Shown: in pieces, positions 39,321-48,551 of the stretch | How positions within the stretch are numbered: position 1 is the stretch's first letter | Layout: every line of letters starts with the position of its first letter | Origin: Rugamonas fusca | Lineage (GTDB): Bacteria > Pseudomonadota > Gammaproteobacteria > Burkholderiales > Burkholderiaceae_D | Assembly (NCBI RefSeq): GCF_014042365.1 | Contig: NZ_JACEZS010000022.1 | Location: forward strand, 1 to 64,000 | DNA: 64,000 nucleotides | Direction: 5' to 3' | The notes under the pieces: generated by a model | Seen by the model: only the letters and a program-made list of their open reading frames with translations | The model's database searches: none | What the model was told of the DNA's origin: nothing | Position numbers and translations under genes: made by a program

Positions 39321-40118
39321 TCAGCCCGCCGCCTTGACGATCATGGCCAGCGCCACGGCCGCCGACAGCAGCGCGAAGCCGCGTTGCAGCACCGGGCCGG
39401 CCAGGCGCGCGGCCAGCGCGCGGCCGCCCAGCATGCCGGCGATGGCGCCGGCCGAGAAGGGCAGGGCTACGGCCCATTGCAGGTGGCCGGCCAGCGCGCT
39501 GGCCGTCACGCCCGAGATCGATACGAGCGCGATCACGGCCAGCGAAGTGGCCACCACCGACTGCATGCGCAAGTCCGTGTAGCGCTGCAGCGCCGGCACC
39601 ATCACGAAGCCGCCGCCCACGCCCAGCAGGCCGGACAAGGTGCCGGCCACCATGCCCGTCACCGTCAGCGCCCGCGCGCACGGCGCGGTCCAGATCAGGC
39701 GGCCGCGCATGGCGTCCGTCTGGCACGAGGGCGGGATCTCGTGGTGTTCGGGCGACGCGGCCGAGGGCAGCGTGCGCCGATAGCCGCGCCACGCCACGTA
39801 CAGCAGGATCAGCGCGAAGGCCACGCTGAGCGGGCGGTTCGGGCTGCGCTGCGCCAGCCACAATCCGGCCGGCGCGCACACGATGCCGGCGCCGGCCATC
39901 AGCGTGGCGGCGCGGTAGCGCACCGTGCCCGCCTTCAGCCCCAGTACGGCGCCCAGCGCGGCGGCCAGGCCCACGGCCAGCAGCCCCACCGGGCCGGCCT
40001 GCGCCATGCTCAGGCCGGCGCCGAACACCAGCGCCGGCACGGCCAGGATGCCGCCGCCAGCGCCCGTCAGGGCCAGGATGATGCCGATGCCCAGGCCCAG
40101 CAGCAAAGTGGTCAGCAT
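39321..40118 (-). CDS. TauE/SafE family sulfite/sulfur-compound exporter
   Basis: A 265-residue membrane protein with about eight spans. The start is the ATG at 40118, with GGAG 5 nt upstream. Family features: GIILALTGAGGGILAVPALVF in the first span, LLGVGGGFVMVPAL as the internal repeat, and FALILLYVAWRGYRR between them. TauE/SafE proteins export sulfite, sulfoacetate or related anions. Here it is the last gene of a leftward operon with persulfide dioxygenase and the phosphatase-SQR fusion. Export of the sulfite or thiosulfate made by those enzymes is therefore a sensible inference. Confidence 0.9.
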   Translation of the reverse strand: MLTTLLLGLGIGIILALTGAGGGILAVPALVFGAGLSMAQAGPVGLLAVGLAAALGAVLGLKAGTVRYRAATLMAGAGIVCAPAGLWLAQRSPNRPLSVAFALILLYVAWRGYRRTLPSAASPEHHEIPPSCQTDAMRGRLIWTAPCARALTVTGMVAGTLSGLLGVGGGFVMVPALQRYTDLRMQSVVATSLAVIALVSISGVTASALAGHLQWAVALPFSAGAIAGMLGGRALAARLAGPVLQRGFALLSAAVALAMIVKAAG

Positions 40119-40191
40119 AGGGTCTCCTTCTGTGTGCACGGCGTGGGGCCGGGCGCGCGGCGCGCCGTCCGCCCGCGTGAGAGGTGCGCGC

Positions 40192-41862
40192 TCATCGGTC
40201 AGTCAGCTCCGGCGTAGCCAGCCACTCATGGCCCTTGAGCATGCCCTTCCAGTACAGCGGCGGCATGATGCGTTCCTTGAGCAGCCACGCCAGGCGCGAT
40301 GGGCGGGTGCCGTCGATCAGCCAGCGCGGGAAGCTGGGCGCCAGCTTGCCGCCATAGGTGAACTCGGCCAGCACGATCTTGCCCCGTTCCACCGTCAGCG
40401 GGCAGGAACCGTAGCCGTCGTACTGGGCCACGCCGTTTTCCCTGCCCATTGCGTTGAGCACGTTGTGCGCCACCACGGGCGCCTGCTTGCGGGCGGCGGC
40501 GGCCGTCTTGGCGTTGGTGGTGCCGGCCGCGTCGCCCAGGCCGTACACATTGGGGTAGCGCTTGTGGCGCAGCGTGGCGGGATCGACTTCGACCCAGCCA
40601 GCGGCGTCGGCCAGAGGGCTCACGCGCACGAAGTCGGGCGCGATCTGCGGCGGCACGGCGTGCAGCATGTCAAATTCGCGCGTGATCACTTCCTTGCCGC
40701 CGTCGGCGCGCGCGCGCGTGAACGTGGCGCGCTTGGCCGGGCCGTCGACGGCCGTCAGCGTCTCGCCCAGGCGCAAATGGATGTCGTAGCGCTGCACGTA
40801 TTCCATCAGGGCCGGCACGTAGTCGGCCACCCCGAACAGGGCCGCGCCGGCGCTGCAGAAGTCGATGTCGATGCTATTCAGCCGCCCTTCGCGGCGCCAG
40901 TAATCGGCCGCCAGATACATCGCTTTTTGCGGCGCGCCGGCGCACTTGATGGGCATGGGCGGCTGGGTGAACAGGGCGCGCCCGCCGCGCAGCAACTGGA
41001 TCTGCTGCCAGGTGTACGGCGCCAGGTGGTACAGGTAGTTCGACGTCACGCCGTTGCGGCCCAGCGTGTCGGCCAGGCCGTCCACGCCTTGCCAGTTCAG
41101 TTTCAGGCCAGGGCACACCACCAGGTGCTGGTAGCGCACCACGCGGCAGCCGTCCAGGATCACGGCGTTGCGTTCCGGCTCGAACGCGGCCACGGCGGCC
41201 TTGATCCAGTGCACGCCGCGCGGGATGGTGGAAGCCATGGTGCGCGCCGTGGAGGCGGCGTCGAACACGCCGGCGCCCACCAGGGTCCAGCCGGGCTGGT
41301 AGTAGTGCACGTCGGCCGGGTCGATGATGGCCACGTCCAGTTCGGGCGCGCGCGCCAGCAGGCTGGCGGCCGTGGCGATGCCGGCCGCGCCGCCGCCGAT
41401 GATGACCACGGCGTGTTCCGCTTCCGCCACTTCGACCGGGGTGCGGCCATGGTTGGCGATGCGGCGCACCACGCCTTTCAAATCGTAGCCGGCGGCCGCG
41501 GCGGCGGCCAGCAACTGGGGCAGCGGCTGGCTGGCCGATTGCGACAGCGCCCACATGGTGGTCGAACGCATGCCGGTGCGGCAGTAGGCCAGCACGGGCT
41601 TGGGCACGCTGGCCAGCAACTGGCCGAAGGCGATGCCCTGTTCGTCGCTGACCTTGCCCGATTCGGCCGGCAGGTAATGGGCTTCGATGCCGTGTTCCTG
41701 GGCCGCCTGGGCGATCTGGGCGAACACGGGCTGGTCGCCCGCCTCCCCGTCCGGGCGGTTGCAGATGATGGTGCGGTAGCCTTCGCGCGCCAGTTGCGCC
41801 ACGTCGGCGGGCTGGATCTGGGGCGCGACGGCCAGGCCGGGCGCCAGTGGTTGTTTGGTCAT
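40192..41862 (-). CDS. Fused DUF442-type phosphatase and sulfide:quinone oxidoreductase-like flavoprotein
   Basis: A 556-residue two-domain protein. Residues 1-110 are a TIGR01244/DUF442 cysteine phosphatase-like domain with the active-site loop AYCRTGMRS (Cys94). From about 130 an FAD/NAD-type oxidoreductase begins (HAVVIIGGGAAGIATAASLL), with PADVHYYQPGWTLVGAG, the redox Cys candidates VVCPGLKLNW and PIKCAGAPQKA, and the C-terminal YGLGDAAGTTNAKTAAAARKQ. This half matches sulfide:quinone oxidoreductase, which oxidises H2S to sulfane sulfur at the membrane. Position between persulfide dioxygenase and the exporter supports sulfide oxidation. What the phosphatase half does is not known. Confidence 0.88.
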   Translation of the reverse strand: MTKQPLAPGLAVAPQIQPADVAQLAREGYRTIICNRPDGEAGDQPVFAQIAQAAQEHGIEAHYLPAESGKVSDEQGIAFGQLLASVPKPVLAYCRTGMRSTTMWALSQSASQPLPQLLAAAAAAGYDLKGVVRRIANHGRTPVEVAEAEHAVVIIGGGAAGIATAASLLARAPELDVAIIDPADVHYYQPGWTLVGAGVFDAASTARTMASTIPRGVHWIKAAVAAFEPERNAVILDGCRVVRYQHLVVCPGLKLNWQGVDGLADTLGRNGVTSNYLYHLAPYTWQQIQLLRGGRALFTQPPMPIKCAGAPQKAMYLAADYWRREGRLNSIDIDFCSAGAALFGVADYVPALMEYVQRYDIHLRLGETLTAVDGPAKRATFTRARADGGKEVITREFDMLHAVPPQIAPDFVRVSPLADAAGWVEVDPATLRHKRYPNVYGLGDAAGTTNAKTAAAARKQAPVVAHNVLNAMGRENGVAQYDGYGSCPLTVERGKIVLAEFTYGGKLAPSFPRWLIDGTRPSRLAWLLKERIMPPLYWKGMLKGHEWLATPELTDR

Positions 41863-41893
41863 GGGCTTGTCTCCGTGCTGTGCCAGGCGCGCA

Positions 41894-42778
41894 TCACAGC
41901 GCGTTCAGGGGGATTTTCAGGTAGCGCATGCCGTTGTCTTCCGGCTCGGGGAAGTGGCCGGCGCGCATGTTGACCTGCACCGACGGCAGCAGCAGCGCCG
42001 GCATGTCGAGCGTGGCGTCGCGGGCGCTGCGCATGGCGACGAATTCGTCTTCGCTGATGCCGTTGCGCACGTGGATGTTCAGTTCGCGCTGGTCGGCCAC
42101 GGTGCTGATGAACTGCACTTCGCGTCCGCCCGGTTTGTAGTCGTGGCACATGTAGAGCAGGGTATCGGCCGGCATGCTGAGCACGCGGTTGATCGAGTGG
42201 TACAGGGTGCGCGCGTCGCCGCCGGGGAAGTCGCAGCGCGCCGTGCCGTAGTCGGGCATGAACAGGGTGTCGCCGACGAACACGCCGGTCTGGCGGCCGT
42301 CCGTGACCACGTAGCTCATGCAGGCCGGCGTATGGCCGGGCGTGTGCAGGGCGCGGCATTGCAGGCCGCCCACTTCGAAGGTGTCGCCGTCGCTGAACAG
42401 GTGGTCGAACTGGCTGCCGTCGCGGCGCATGTCGGCGCCGGCGTTGAACAGCTTGCCGAACACTTGCTGCACCGTCGTCACCTGCTTGCCGATGCCGATC
42501 TGGCCGCCCAGTTGCTGCTGCAGGTAGGGCGCGGCCGACAGGTGGTCGGCGTGCACGTGCGTCTCCAGGATCCATTGCACGGTCGCGCCCAGTGCGCGCA
42601 CACGCTCGATCAGGCGGTCGGCCGAATGGGTCGAGGTGCGGCCGGACTTGTGGTCGTAATCGAGCACGCTGTCGATCAGCGCGCATTGCTTGCTGGCGCT
42701 ATCGAGCAGCAGGTAGCTGACAGTCGAGGTGGCGGGGTCGAAAAAGCCTTCGACATGCAACTGGGCGGTGGTGGACAT
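41894..42778 (-). CDS. Persulfide dioxygenase (MBL-fold, Blh/ETHE1-like)
   Basis: A 294-residue metallo-beta-lactamase-fold protein starting at the ATG at 42778 (MSTTAQLHVEGFFDPAT), with AAGGAG 9 nt upstream. The metal motif is THVHADH, with LHTPGHTPACMSYV and VGDTLFMPDYGTARCDFPGG completing the iron site. This pattern is that of Blh-type persulfide dioxygenases, which oxidise glutathione persulfide to sulfite. The gene is first in the sulfur operon, right behind a sigma54 promoter and divergent from a FisR-like activator. Confidence 0.92.
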   Translation of the reverse strand: MSTTAQLHVEGFFDPATSTVSYLLLDSASKQCALIDSVLDYDHKSGRTSTHSADRLIERVRALGATVQWILETHVHADHLSAAPYLQQQLGGQIGIGKQVTTVQQVFGKLFNAGADMRRDGSQFDHLFSDGDTFEVGGLQCRALHTPGHTPACMSYVVTDGRQTGVFVGDTLFMPDYGTARCDFPGGDARTLYHSINRVLSMPADTLLYMCHDYKPGGREVQFISTVADQRELNIHVRNGISEDEFVAMRSARDATLDMPALLLPSVQVNMRAGHFPEPEDNGMRYLKIPLNAL

Positions 42779-42813
42779 GGCCGGTCTCCTTGTTAAATGA
42801 TACGGCACTAAGC

Positions 42814-42828
42814 GCAATTTGCGTGCCA
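42814..42828 (-). promoter_or_regulatory. Sigma54 promoter of the sulfur operon
   Basis: On the minus strand TGGCACG-CAAA-TTGC matches the -24/-12 consensus TGGCACG-N4-TTGC exactly, with GG and GC 10 nt apart. The predicted start of transcription is near 42802, 24 nt before the persulfide dioxygenase ATG. Confidence 0.9.
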
Positions 42829-42863
42829 GGCGTTTATTTAGAGTAAGTGCGAGTCATAAGTCC

Positions 42864-42877
42864 TTGATTCAAATCAA
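42864..42877. promoter_or_regulatory. FNR/ANR box
   Basis: TTGATTCAAATCAA is an exact TTGAT-N4-ATCAA site, inside a longer palindrome with 9-bp arms (42861-42880). Its centre is about 68 bp upstream of the sigma54 start point and 161 bp from the activator ATG. It could link the module to oxygen supply. Confidence 0.8.
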
Positions 42878-42908
42878 GGAAAACACGACGGGGCGGGGTG
42901 GCGCGAGG

Positions 42909-42922
42909 CGTGCCGTGGCACG
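42909..42922. promoter_or_regulatory. Inverted repeat CGTGCC-GT-GGCACG, candidate activator site
   Basis: Perfect 6-bp arms, centred about 113 bp upstream of the predicted sigma54 start, where enhancer sites of bEBP activators usually lie. Confidence 0.6.
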
Positions 42923-42936
42923 GTCGTGGCCGTGAT

Positions 42937-43006
42937 TGGCAGCAAATTTGGCAGTTTTTGGCGGTGATTTGGCAGTCGCGTGGCAGAGTTTGCCGTTCTG
43001 TGGCAC
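42937..43006. repeat. Helically phased TGGCAG direct repeats
   Basis: TGGCAG or near copies begin at 42937, 42949, 42959 (TGGCGG), 42970, 42981 and 43001 (TGGCAC). The steps are 12, 10, 11, 11 and 20 bp, so all copies face nearly the same side of the helix. They fill the space directly before the FisR-like gene. Confidence 0.7.
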
Positions 43007-43031
43007 AGTAGCGTCATCGCCAGGAGCCGCC

Positions 43032-44522
<1,491 letters not shown>

Positions 44523-44568
44523 GCATCGCCCAGGCCAGCCCCCGCTGGCGTTACTGCATGCGCTCGGA

Positions 44569-45612
44569 TTACCAGATGGCCTTGGCGGCGCTGTCCTTGA
44601 TCTGCATCTTCCATGCGCCTTCGATCAGTTTGACGACCGGCGCTGGCATCGGGATGTAATCGAGTTCGGTGGCCATGCCGGCGCCGTTGTTGTAGGCCCA
44701 GTCGATAAACTTCAGCACTTCCTTGCCCTTGGCGGCGTCAGCCTGGGTCTTGTGCATCAGCACGAAGGTGGCGCCCGTGATCGGCCAGGCGGCCTTGCCT
44801 GGCTGGTCGGTCACGACCACGGCGAAGCCTGGGGTCTTGGCCCAGTCGGCGCCCGAAGCGGCGGCCTTGAAGCTGTCATCGGTCGGCTGCACGAACTGGC
44901 CATCCTTGTTCTTGAGCTGGGTGTAGCCCATCTTGTTCTTCTTGGCGTAGGCGAATTCCACGTAGCCGATCGAACCCTTGATGCGCTGCACGTTGGCGGC
45001 CACGCCTTCGTTGCCCTTGCCGCCCACGCCCACCGGCCACTTGACGGCCGTGCCGGCGCCCACGGTGGACTTGAACTCGCCATCGACCTTGGACAGGTAG
45101 TCGGTAAACAGGAAGGAGGTGCCCGAACCGTCGGCGCGGTGCACCACGGTGATGTCTTCGGCTGGCAGCTTGACGCCAGGGTTCAGGGCCGTGATCTGGC
45201 TGTCATTCCACTTGGTGATCTTGCCCAGGTAGATGTTGGCCAGCACCGGGCCGTTCAGTTTCAGCTGGCCCGGCGCCACGCCTTCCAGGTTGACCACGGC
45301 CACCACGCCACCCATGATGACGGGGAACTGGATCAGGCCTTCCTTGTCCAGCTCTTCAGCCGACAGCGGCATGTCGGAGGCGCCGAAGTCCACGGTCTTG
45401 GCCTTGATCTGCTTGATGCCGGCGCCCGAACCGATGGACTGGTAGTTCAGGCCATTGCCGCTGACGTGCTTGTAGGCTTCGGCCCATTTGGCGGCGATCG
45501 GATAGACGAAGGTCGAACCGGCGCCGGTCATGTCGGCGGCCGACGCGGAGGACAGGGCAACGGTCGCGCCGATGATGGCGGTCATGGTCTTCAGTACGGT
45601 GTGGATGTGCAT
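44569..45612 (-). CDS. pstS: Phosphate ABC transporter substrate-binding protein PstS
   Basis: A 347-residue periplasmic phosphate-binding protein. The signal peptide (about 1-25) ends SSASA. The phosphate loop is in [19 protein letters not shown], followed by [46 protein letters not shown] and [20 protein letters not shown]. Length matches E. coli PstS (346). No pstC, pstA, pstB or phoU is adjacent: fisR ends tail-to-tail 46 bp downstream. A Pho box lies 53-70 bp before the ATG, so it is a lone, phosphate-starvation-controlled gene. Confidence 0.95.
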   Translation of the reverse strand: MHIHTVLKTMTAIIGATVALSSASAADMTGAGSTFVYPIAAKWAEAYKHVSGNGLNYQSIGSGAGIKQIKAKTVDFGASDMPLSAEELDKEGLIQFPVIMGGVVAVVNLEGVAPGQLKLNGPVLANIYLGKITKWNDSQITALNPGVKLPAEDITVVHRADGSGTSFLFTDYLSKVDGEFKSTVGAGTAVKWPVGVGGKGNEGVAANVQRIKGSIGYVEFAYAKKNKMGYTQLKNKDGQFVQPTDDSFKAAASGADWAKTPGFAVVVTDQPGKAAWPITGATFVLMHKTQADAAKGKEVLKFIDWAYNNGAGMATELDYIPMPAPVVKLIEGAWKMQIKDSAAKAIW

Positions 45613-45898
45613 GGTAAGTCCTCTACGGAACGGGGTGGAAAGCGCCGAATTCTAGGCATCGATTGTGACAAAGGCATGACAATTGGCCATCGCCGTTGCC
45701 GGTGGTGAAAAAAAACATCGTTCGCCACAAAATCGTGCTCCGTGGCAAGAAAATTAAGGGGGAGTTAAGCTGGGCTGGGCATAATCACGGCGCCGTGGTA
45801 TAGCCACAATGCGGGCTGCAAGACGCCGGCGGCACAAGAAGCCCACAAGGCCATGCTTTGAGGCGTATCGGACGTAATCCAACACCAAGCAAAACTAG
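45613..45898. other. Divergent intergenic region between pstS and the Pal-type gene
   Basis: 286 bp without a gene. The pstS side carries the Pho box. The other side contains a CATAAT at 45780-45785 that may be a -10 for the Pal-type gene. Nothing else was seen. Confidence 0.5.
45665..45682 (-). promoter_or_regulatory. Pho box (PhoB site) of pstS
   Basis: On the minus strand TTGTCATGCCTTTGTCAC is two 7-bp repeats TTGTCAT and TTGTCAC separated by 4 bp, matching the PhoB consensus CTGTCAT-N4-CTGTCAT in 12 of 14 conserved positions. Confidence 0.82.
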
Positions 45899-45910
45899 AT
45901 GACCACTCCC

Positions 45911-46423
45911 ATGAAAAATATCCTGACGTGCGCCGCTGCCGCCGCGCTGCTCGGCGCCTGCGCCACCACCCCTCCACCAGCCGCACCGGCCGCTCCCGTG
46001 GCCGCTGCCCAGCCGGCGCCAGCCAAGCCAGTGGCCGCCGTGGTCGCGCCAGCGCCGGTGCTGCCACCGTACAAGGACCCCAGCAACATCCTGTACAAGG
46101 AACGCAGCGTGTTCTTCGACTTCGATAACTACACCGTCAAGCCCGTGTACAACACGGCCCTGACCGCGCACGGCAAGTTCCTGTCGACCGCGGCCGACAT
46201 CAAGGTGCGCGTGGAAGGCAATTCCGACGAACGCGGCAGCGCCGAGTACAACCTGGCCCTGGGCCAGAAGCGCGCCGAAGCCGTGAAGAAAGTGCTGGTC
46301 GTGCAGGGCGCCAAGGAAGCCCAGGTTGAAGCGGTCAGCTTCGGCAAGGAAAAGCCCAAGGCCGAAGGCCACAACGAAGCGGCCTGGTCGCAGAACCGCC
46401 GCGCCGACATCGTGTATCCTTGA
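45911..46423 (+). CDS. pal: Pal-type OmpA-family lipoprotein
   Basis: A 170-residue outer-membrane lipoprotein. The ATG at 45911 gives a compact signal ILTCAAAAALLGAC with the lipidated Cys at 17; ATG at 45899 is an alternative four residues earlier. A Pro/Ala-rich spacer (about 20-55) leads to an OmpA-like peptidoglycan-binding domain (VFFDFDNYTVKPVYNTALTAHG, VEGNSDERGSAEYNLALGQKRA, WSQNRRADIVY) with the Asp and Arg that hold diaminopimelate. No tol genes flank it, so it may be a second Pal-like protein rather than the Tol-Pal partner. Confidence 0.82.
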   Translation: MKNILTCAAAAALLGACATTPPPAAPAAPVAAAQPAPAKPVAAVVAPAPVLPPYKDPSNILYKERSVFFDFDNYTVKPVYNTALTAHGKFLSTAADIKVRVEGNSDERGSAEYNLALGQKRAEAVKKVLVVQGAKEAQVEAVSFGKEKPKAEGHNEAAWSQNRRADIVYP

Positions 46424-46498
46424 TGTCGCAGCCGCGCGCAGGCCGTCAGGCATGCGCGCGGCGTGCGGCCACAGTCTGACTGGGCCGCCATGCCAGAC

Positions 46499-46560
46499 CG
46501 CCGGGTTCCCGCCCCCAGCACGCGCCAGCGTGCCGGGAACGGCGCGGACCCGGTTTTTTT
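46499..46560 (+). terminator. Terminator after the Pal-type gene
   Basis: A long stem-loop: GTTCCCG pairs with CGGGAAC, with an inner GCACGC/GCGTGC helix and outer CCGCCG/CGGCG pairs, followed by eight T ending 24 nt before the response regulator. Confidence 0.75.
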
Positions 46561-46584
46561 TATTGCGAAGGAGCCCGGCCGGCC

Positions 46585-47247
46585 ATGCAAGTGCTGTTGA
46601 TTGAAGACGATGCCCTGATCGGCGAAAGCGTGCGCCAGGCGCTCGTGAGCGAGGATATCGAAGTCGAATGGCGGCGCGACGGCGCCGGCGCGGAACAACT
46701 GCTCGACAGCGGCGCGTTCGACGCCGTGCTGCTCGACCTGTCGCTGCCCAGCCGCGATGGCCTGGACGTGCTGCAGGCGCTGCGCGCGGCGCGCCACGAC
46801 GTGCCGGTGCTGATCCTGACGGCGCGCGACACCATCGCCGACCGCGTGCAGGGCCTGAACGCGGGCGCCGACGACTACCTCGTCAAACCGTTCGATTGCG
46901 ACGAACTGCTGGCGCGCGTGCGCGCCCTGGTGCGGCGCGCGCGCGGGCGCCAGCAACTGGCTTACCAGCACAACGGCCTGGCGCTGGACACGGACGCGCG
47001 TCGGGCCACGCTCGATGGCCAGGCCGTGGCGCTGTCGGCCAAGGAGTGGGCCATCATCGACCTGCTGGTGGCGCGCCCCGGCATGATCTACTCGCGCGCC
47101 AAGATCGAGCTGGCGCTGTACGGCAGCGTGGCCGACGTCGACAGCAACGTGGTGGAAGTGCACATCCACAGCCTGCGCCGCAAGCTGGGGCCGGAAGCCA
47201 TCATCAACGTGCGCGGCCTGGGCTACATGGTTCCCAAATCCACATGA
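46585..47247 (+). CDS. OmpR-family response regulator
   Basis: A 220-residue regulator (QseB/TctD-like). The receiver domain has the acidic pair Glu7-Asp8-Asp9, the phospho-acceptor Asp51 in VLLDLSLPSRDG, Thr in LILTARDT and Lys in YLVKPFDCDELLARV. The C-terminal winged helix ends with the typical VVEVHIHSLRRKLGPEAI and VRGLGYM. GAAGGAG 13 nt upstream supports the ATG at 46585. Its stop overlaps the kinase start (ATGA), so the pair is coupled. It probably controls the ClC channel gene in the same operon. Confidence 0.95.
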   Translation: MQVLLIEDDALIGESVRQALVSEDIEVEWRRDGAGAEQLLDSGAFDAVLLDLSLPSRDGLDVLQALRAARHDVPVLILTARDTIADRVQGLNAGADDYLVKPFDCDELLARVRALVRRARGRQQLAYQHNGLALDTDARRATLDGQAVALSAKEWAIIDLLVARPGMIYSRAKIELALYGSVADVDSNVVEVHIHSLRRKLGPEAIINVRGLGYMVPKST

Positions 47248-48551
47248 ACGGCATCCGCAGCCGTTTGCTGCTGCTGCTGGGCGTGCTGATCGTGGCCGCC
47301 AGCGGCATCCAGTTCGCCGCCACCTTCAGCGCCTCATTGGCGCAGACCAACCGCCTGTTCGACGCCCAGTTGCTGCGCATCGCCGTCACGCTGGGCCAGA
47401 TGCAGGGCCAGGTGCCGGAAGCCTACCGCGAATACCCGCTGGAATACGACCTGGTGATCCAGCGCTGGCGGCACGACGAGATGACCGTCTACCAGCAGCG
47501 CGAGCACCGCGAACTGCCGCACCGTGCCGCGCTCGGTTATTCCACGGTCACCATGGCCAATGGCGAGTGGCGTATTTACGCCGCCGCCTTCGAGGGCGGA
47601 CTGGTGCAGGTGGCGCAGAAGATGTCGGCCCGGCGCCAGGAAGCCATCGCGCTGGCCATCAACACCTTGTGGCCCATCCTGCTGATGGCCGTGGTGCTGC
47701 CTGGCGCCATGTGGTGGCTGGTGTCGGTGGCGCTGCGCCCGCTGGCGACCGTGCAGCAGCAGATCGCCCAGCGCGACGCCAACGCGCTCGAGCAGGTGGA
47801 CGGCGCGCGCGCGCCGCGCGAGATCATGCCGCTGATCGAGGCCATCAACGAATTGCTGCGCAAGGTGCGCGACGCCATCGCCTCGCAGCGCCAGTTCGTG
47901 GCCGACGCGGCGCACGAATTGCGCTCGCCGCTGACGGTGCTGCAGGTGCAGATCCAGATGCTGGGCCGCAGCCAGCCGGAGGCGGCCCGCAAGGCTTCGC
48001 TGGCCGCGCTGGGCGGCGCCATCGCGCGCAGCAGCCGCATGGTGGAGCAGTTGCTGGGATTGGCCCGCCAGGACGCGCTGAGCCAGGCCAGCGCCGGCGA
48101 CGCCAGCGTGGACCTGGTGCAGTACGCCAGCGCCGCCATCGCCGAGGTGGCGCCGTTCGCCAGCGGCAAGGGCGTGGAGCTGAGCTTCCTCGACGCCTCG
48201 CCGGTGGCCGTGCGGGCCGACGCCGACAGCCTGATGATTTTGCTGCGCAACCTGCTCGACAACGCCGTGCGCTACACACCCGCCCACGGCGCCGTCACCA
48301 TCGGCGTCGAGCGGCGCGGCACGCAGGGCGTGCTGACCATCGCCGATTCCGGCCCCGGCATTCCGCCGGCCGACCTGGCGCGCGTGACGGACCGCTTCTA
48401 CCGCGTGCCTGGCACCGGGGAGAACGGCAGCGGGCTGGGACTGGCCATCGTGCAGGCCGTGGTCAACCACCTGGGCGCGGTACTGGAGTTGCGCAATTCC
48501 GCGCACGGCGGCCTGGTGGTGAAAGTGCTGTTCCAGCCGGCACCGCCATGA
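47244..48551 (+). CDS. Sensor histidine kinase
   Basis: A 435-residue inner-membrane kinase. TM1 is about 7-28 (LLLLLGVLIVAASGIQFAAT), a periplasmic domain of about 115 residues follows, and TM2 is about 142-165 (LWPILLMAVVLPGAMWWLVS). Then come a short HAMP-like segment, the H-box FVADAAHELRSPLTVLQVQ, and the ATPase domain with N-box (LRNLLDNAVRYTP) and G-boxes (IADSGPGIPP and GSGLGLAIVQAV). It overlaps both neighbours by 4 nt. The stimulus is unknown. Confidence 0.94.
   Translation: MNGIRSRLLLLLGVLIVAASGIQFAATFSASLAQTNRLFDAQLLRIAVTLGQMQGQVPEAYREYPLEYDLVIQRWRHDEMTVYQQREHRELPHRAALGYSTVTMANGEWRIYAAAFEGGLVQVAQKMSARRQEAIALAINTLWPILLMAVVLPGAMWWLVSVALRPLATVQQQIAQRDANALEQVDGARAPREIMPLIEAINELLRKVRDAIASQRQFVADAAHELRSPLTVLQVQIQMLGRSQPEAARKASLAALGGAIARSSRMVEQLLGLARQDALSQASAGDASVDLVQYASAAIAEVAPFASGKGVELSFLDASPVAVRADADSLMILLRNLLDNAVRYTPAHGAVTIGVERRGTQGVLTIADSGPGIPPADLARVTDRFYRVPGTGENGSGLGLAIVQAVVNHLGAVLELRNSAHGGLVVKVLFQPAPP

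Noticed and set aside
43000-43020. TGGCAC at 43001 considered as a second sigma54 promoter towards fisR
   Set aside because: No TTGC element follows at the required distance.
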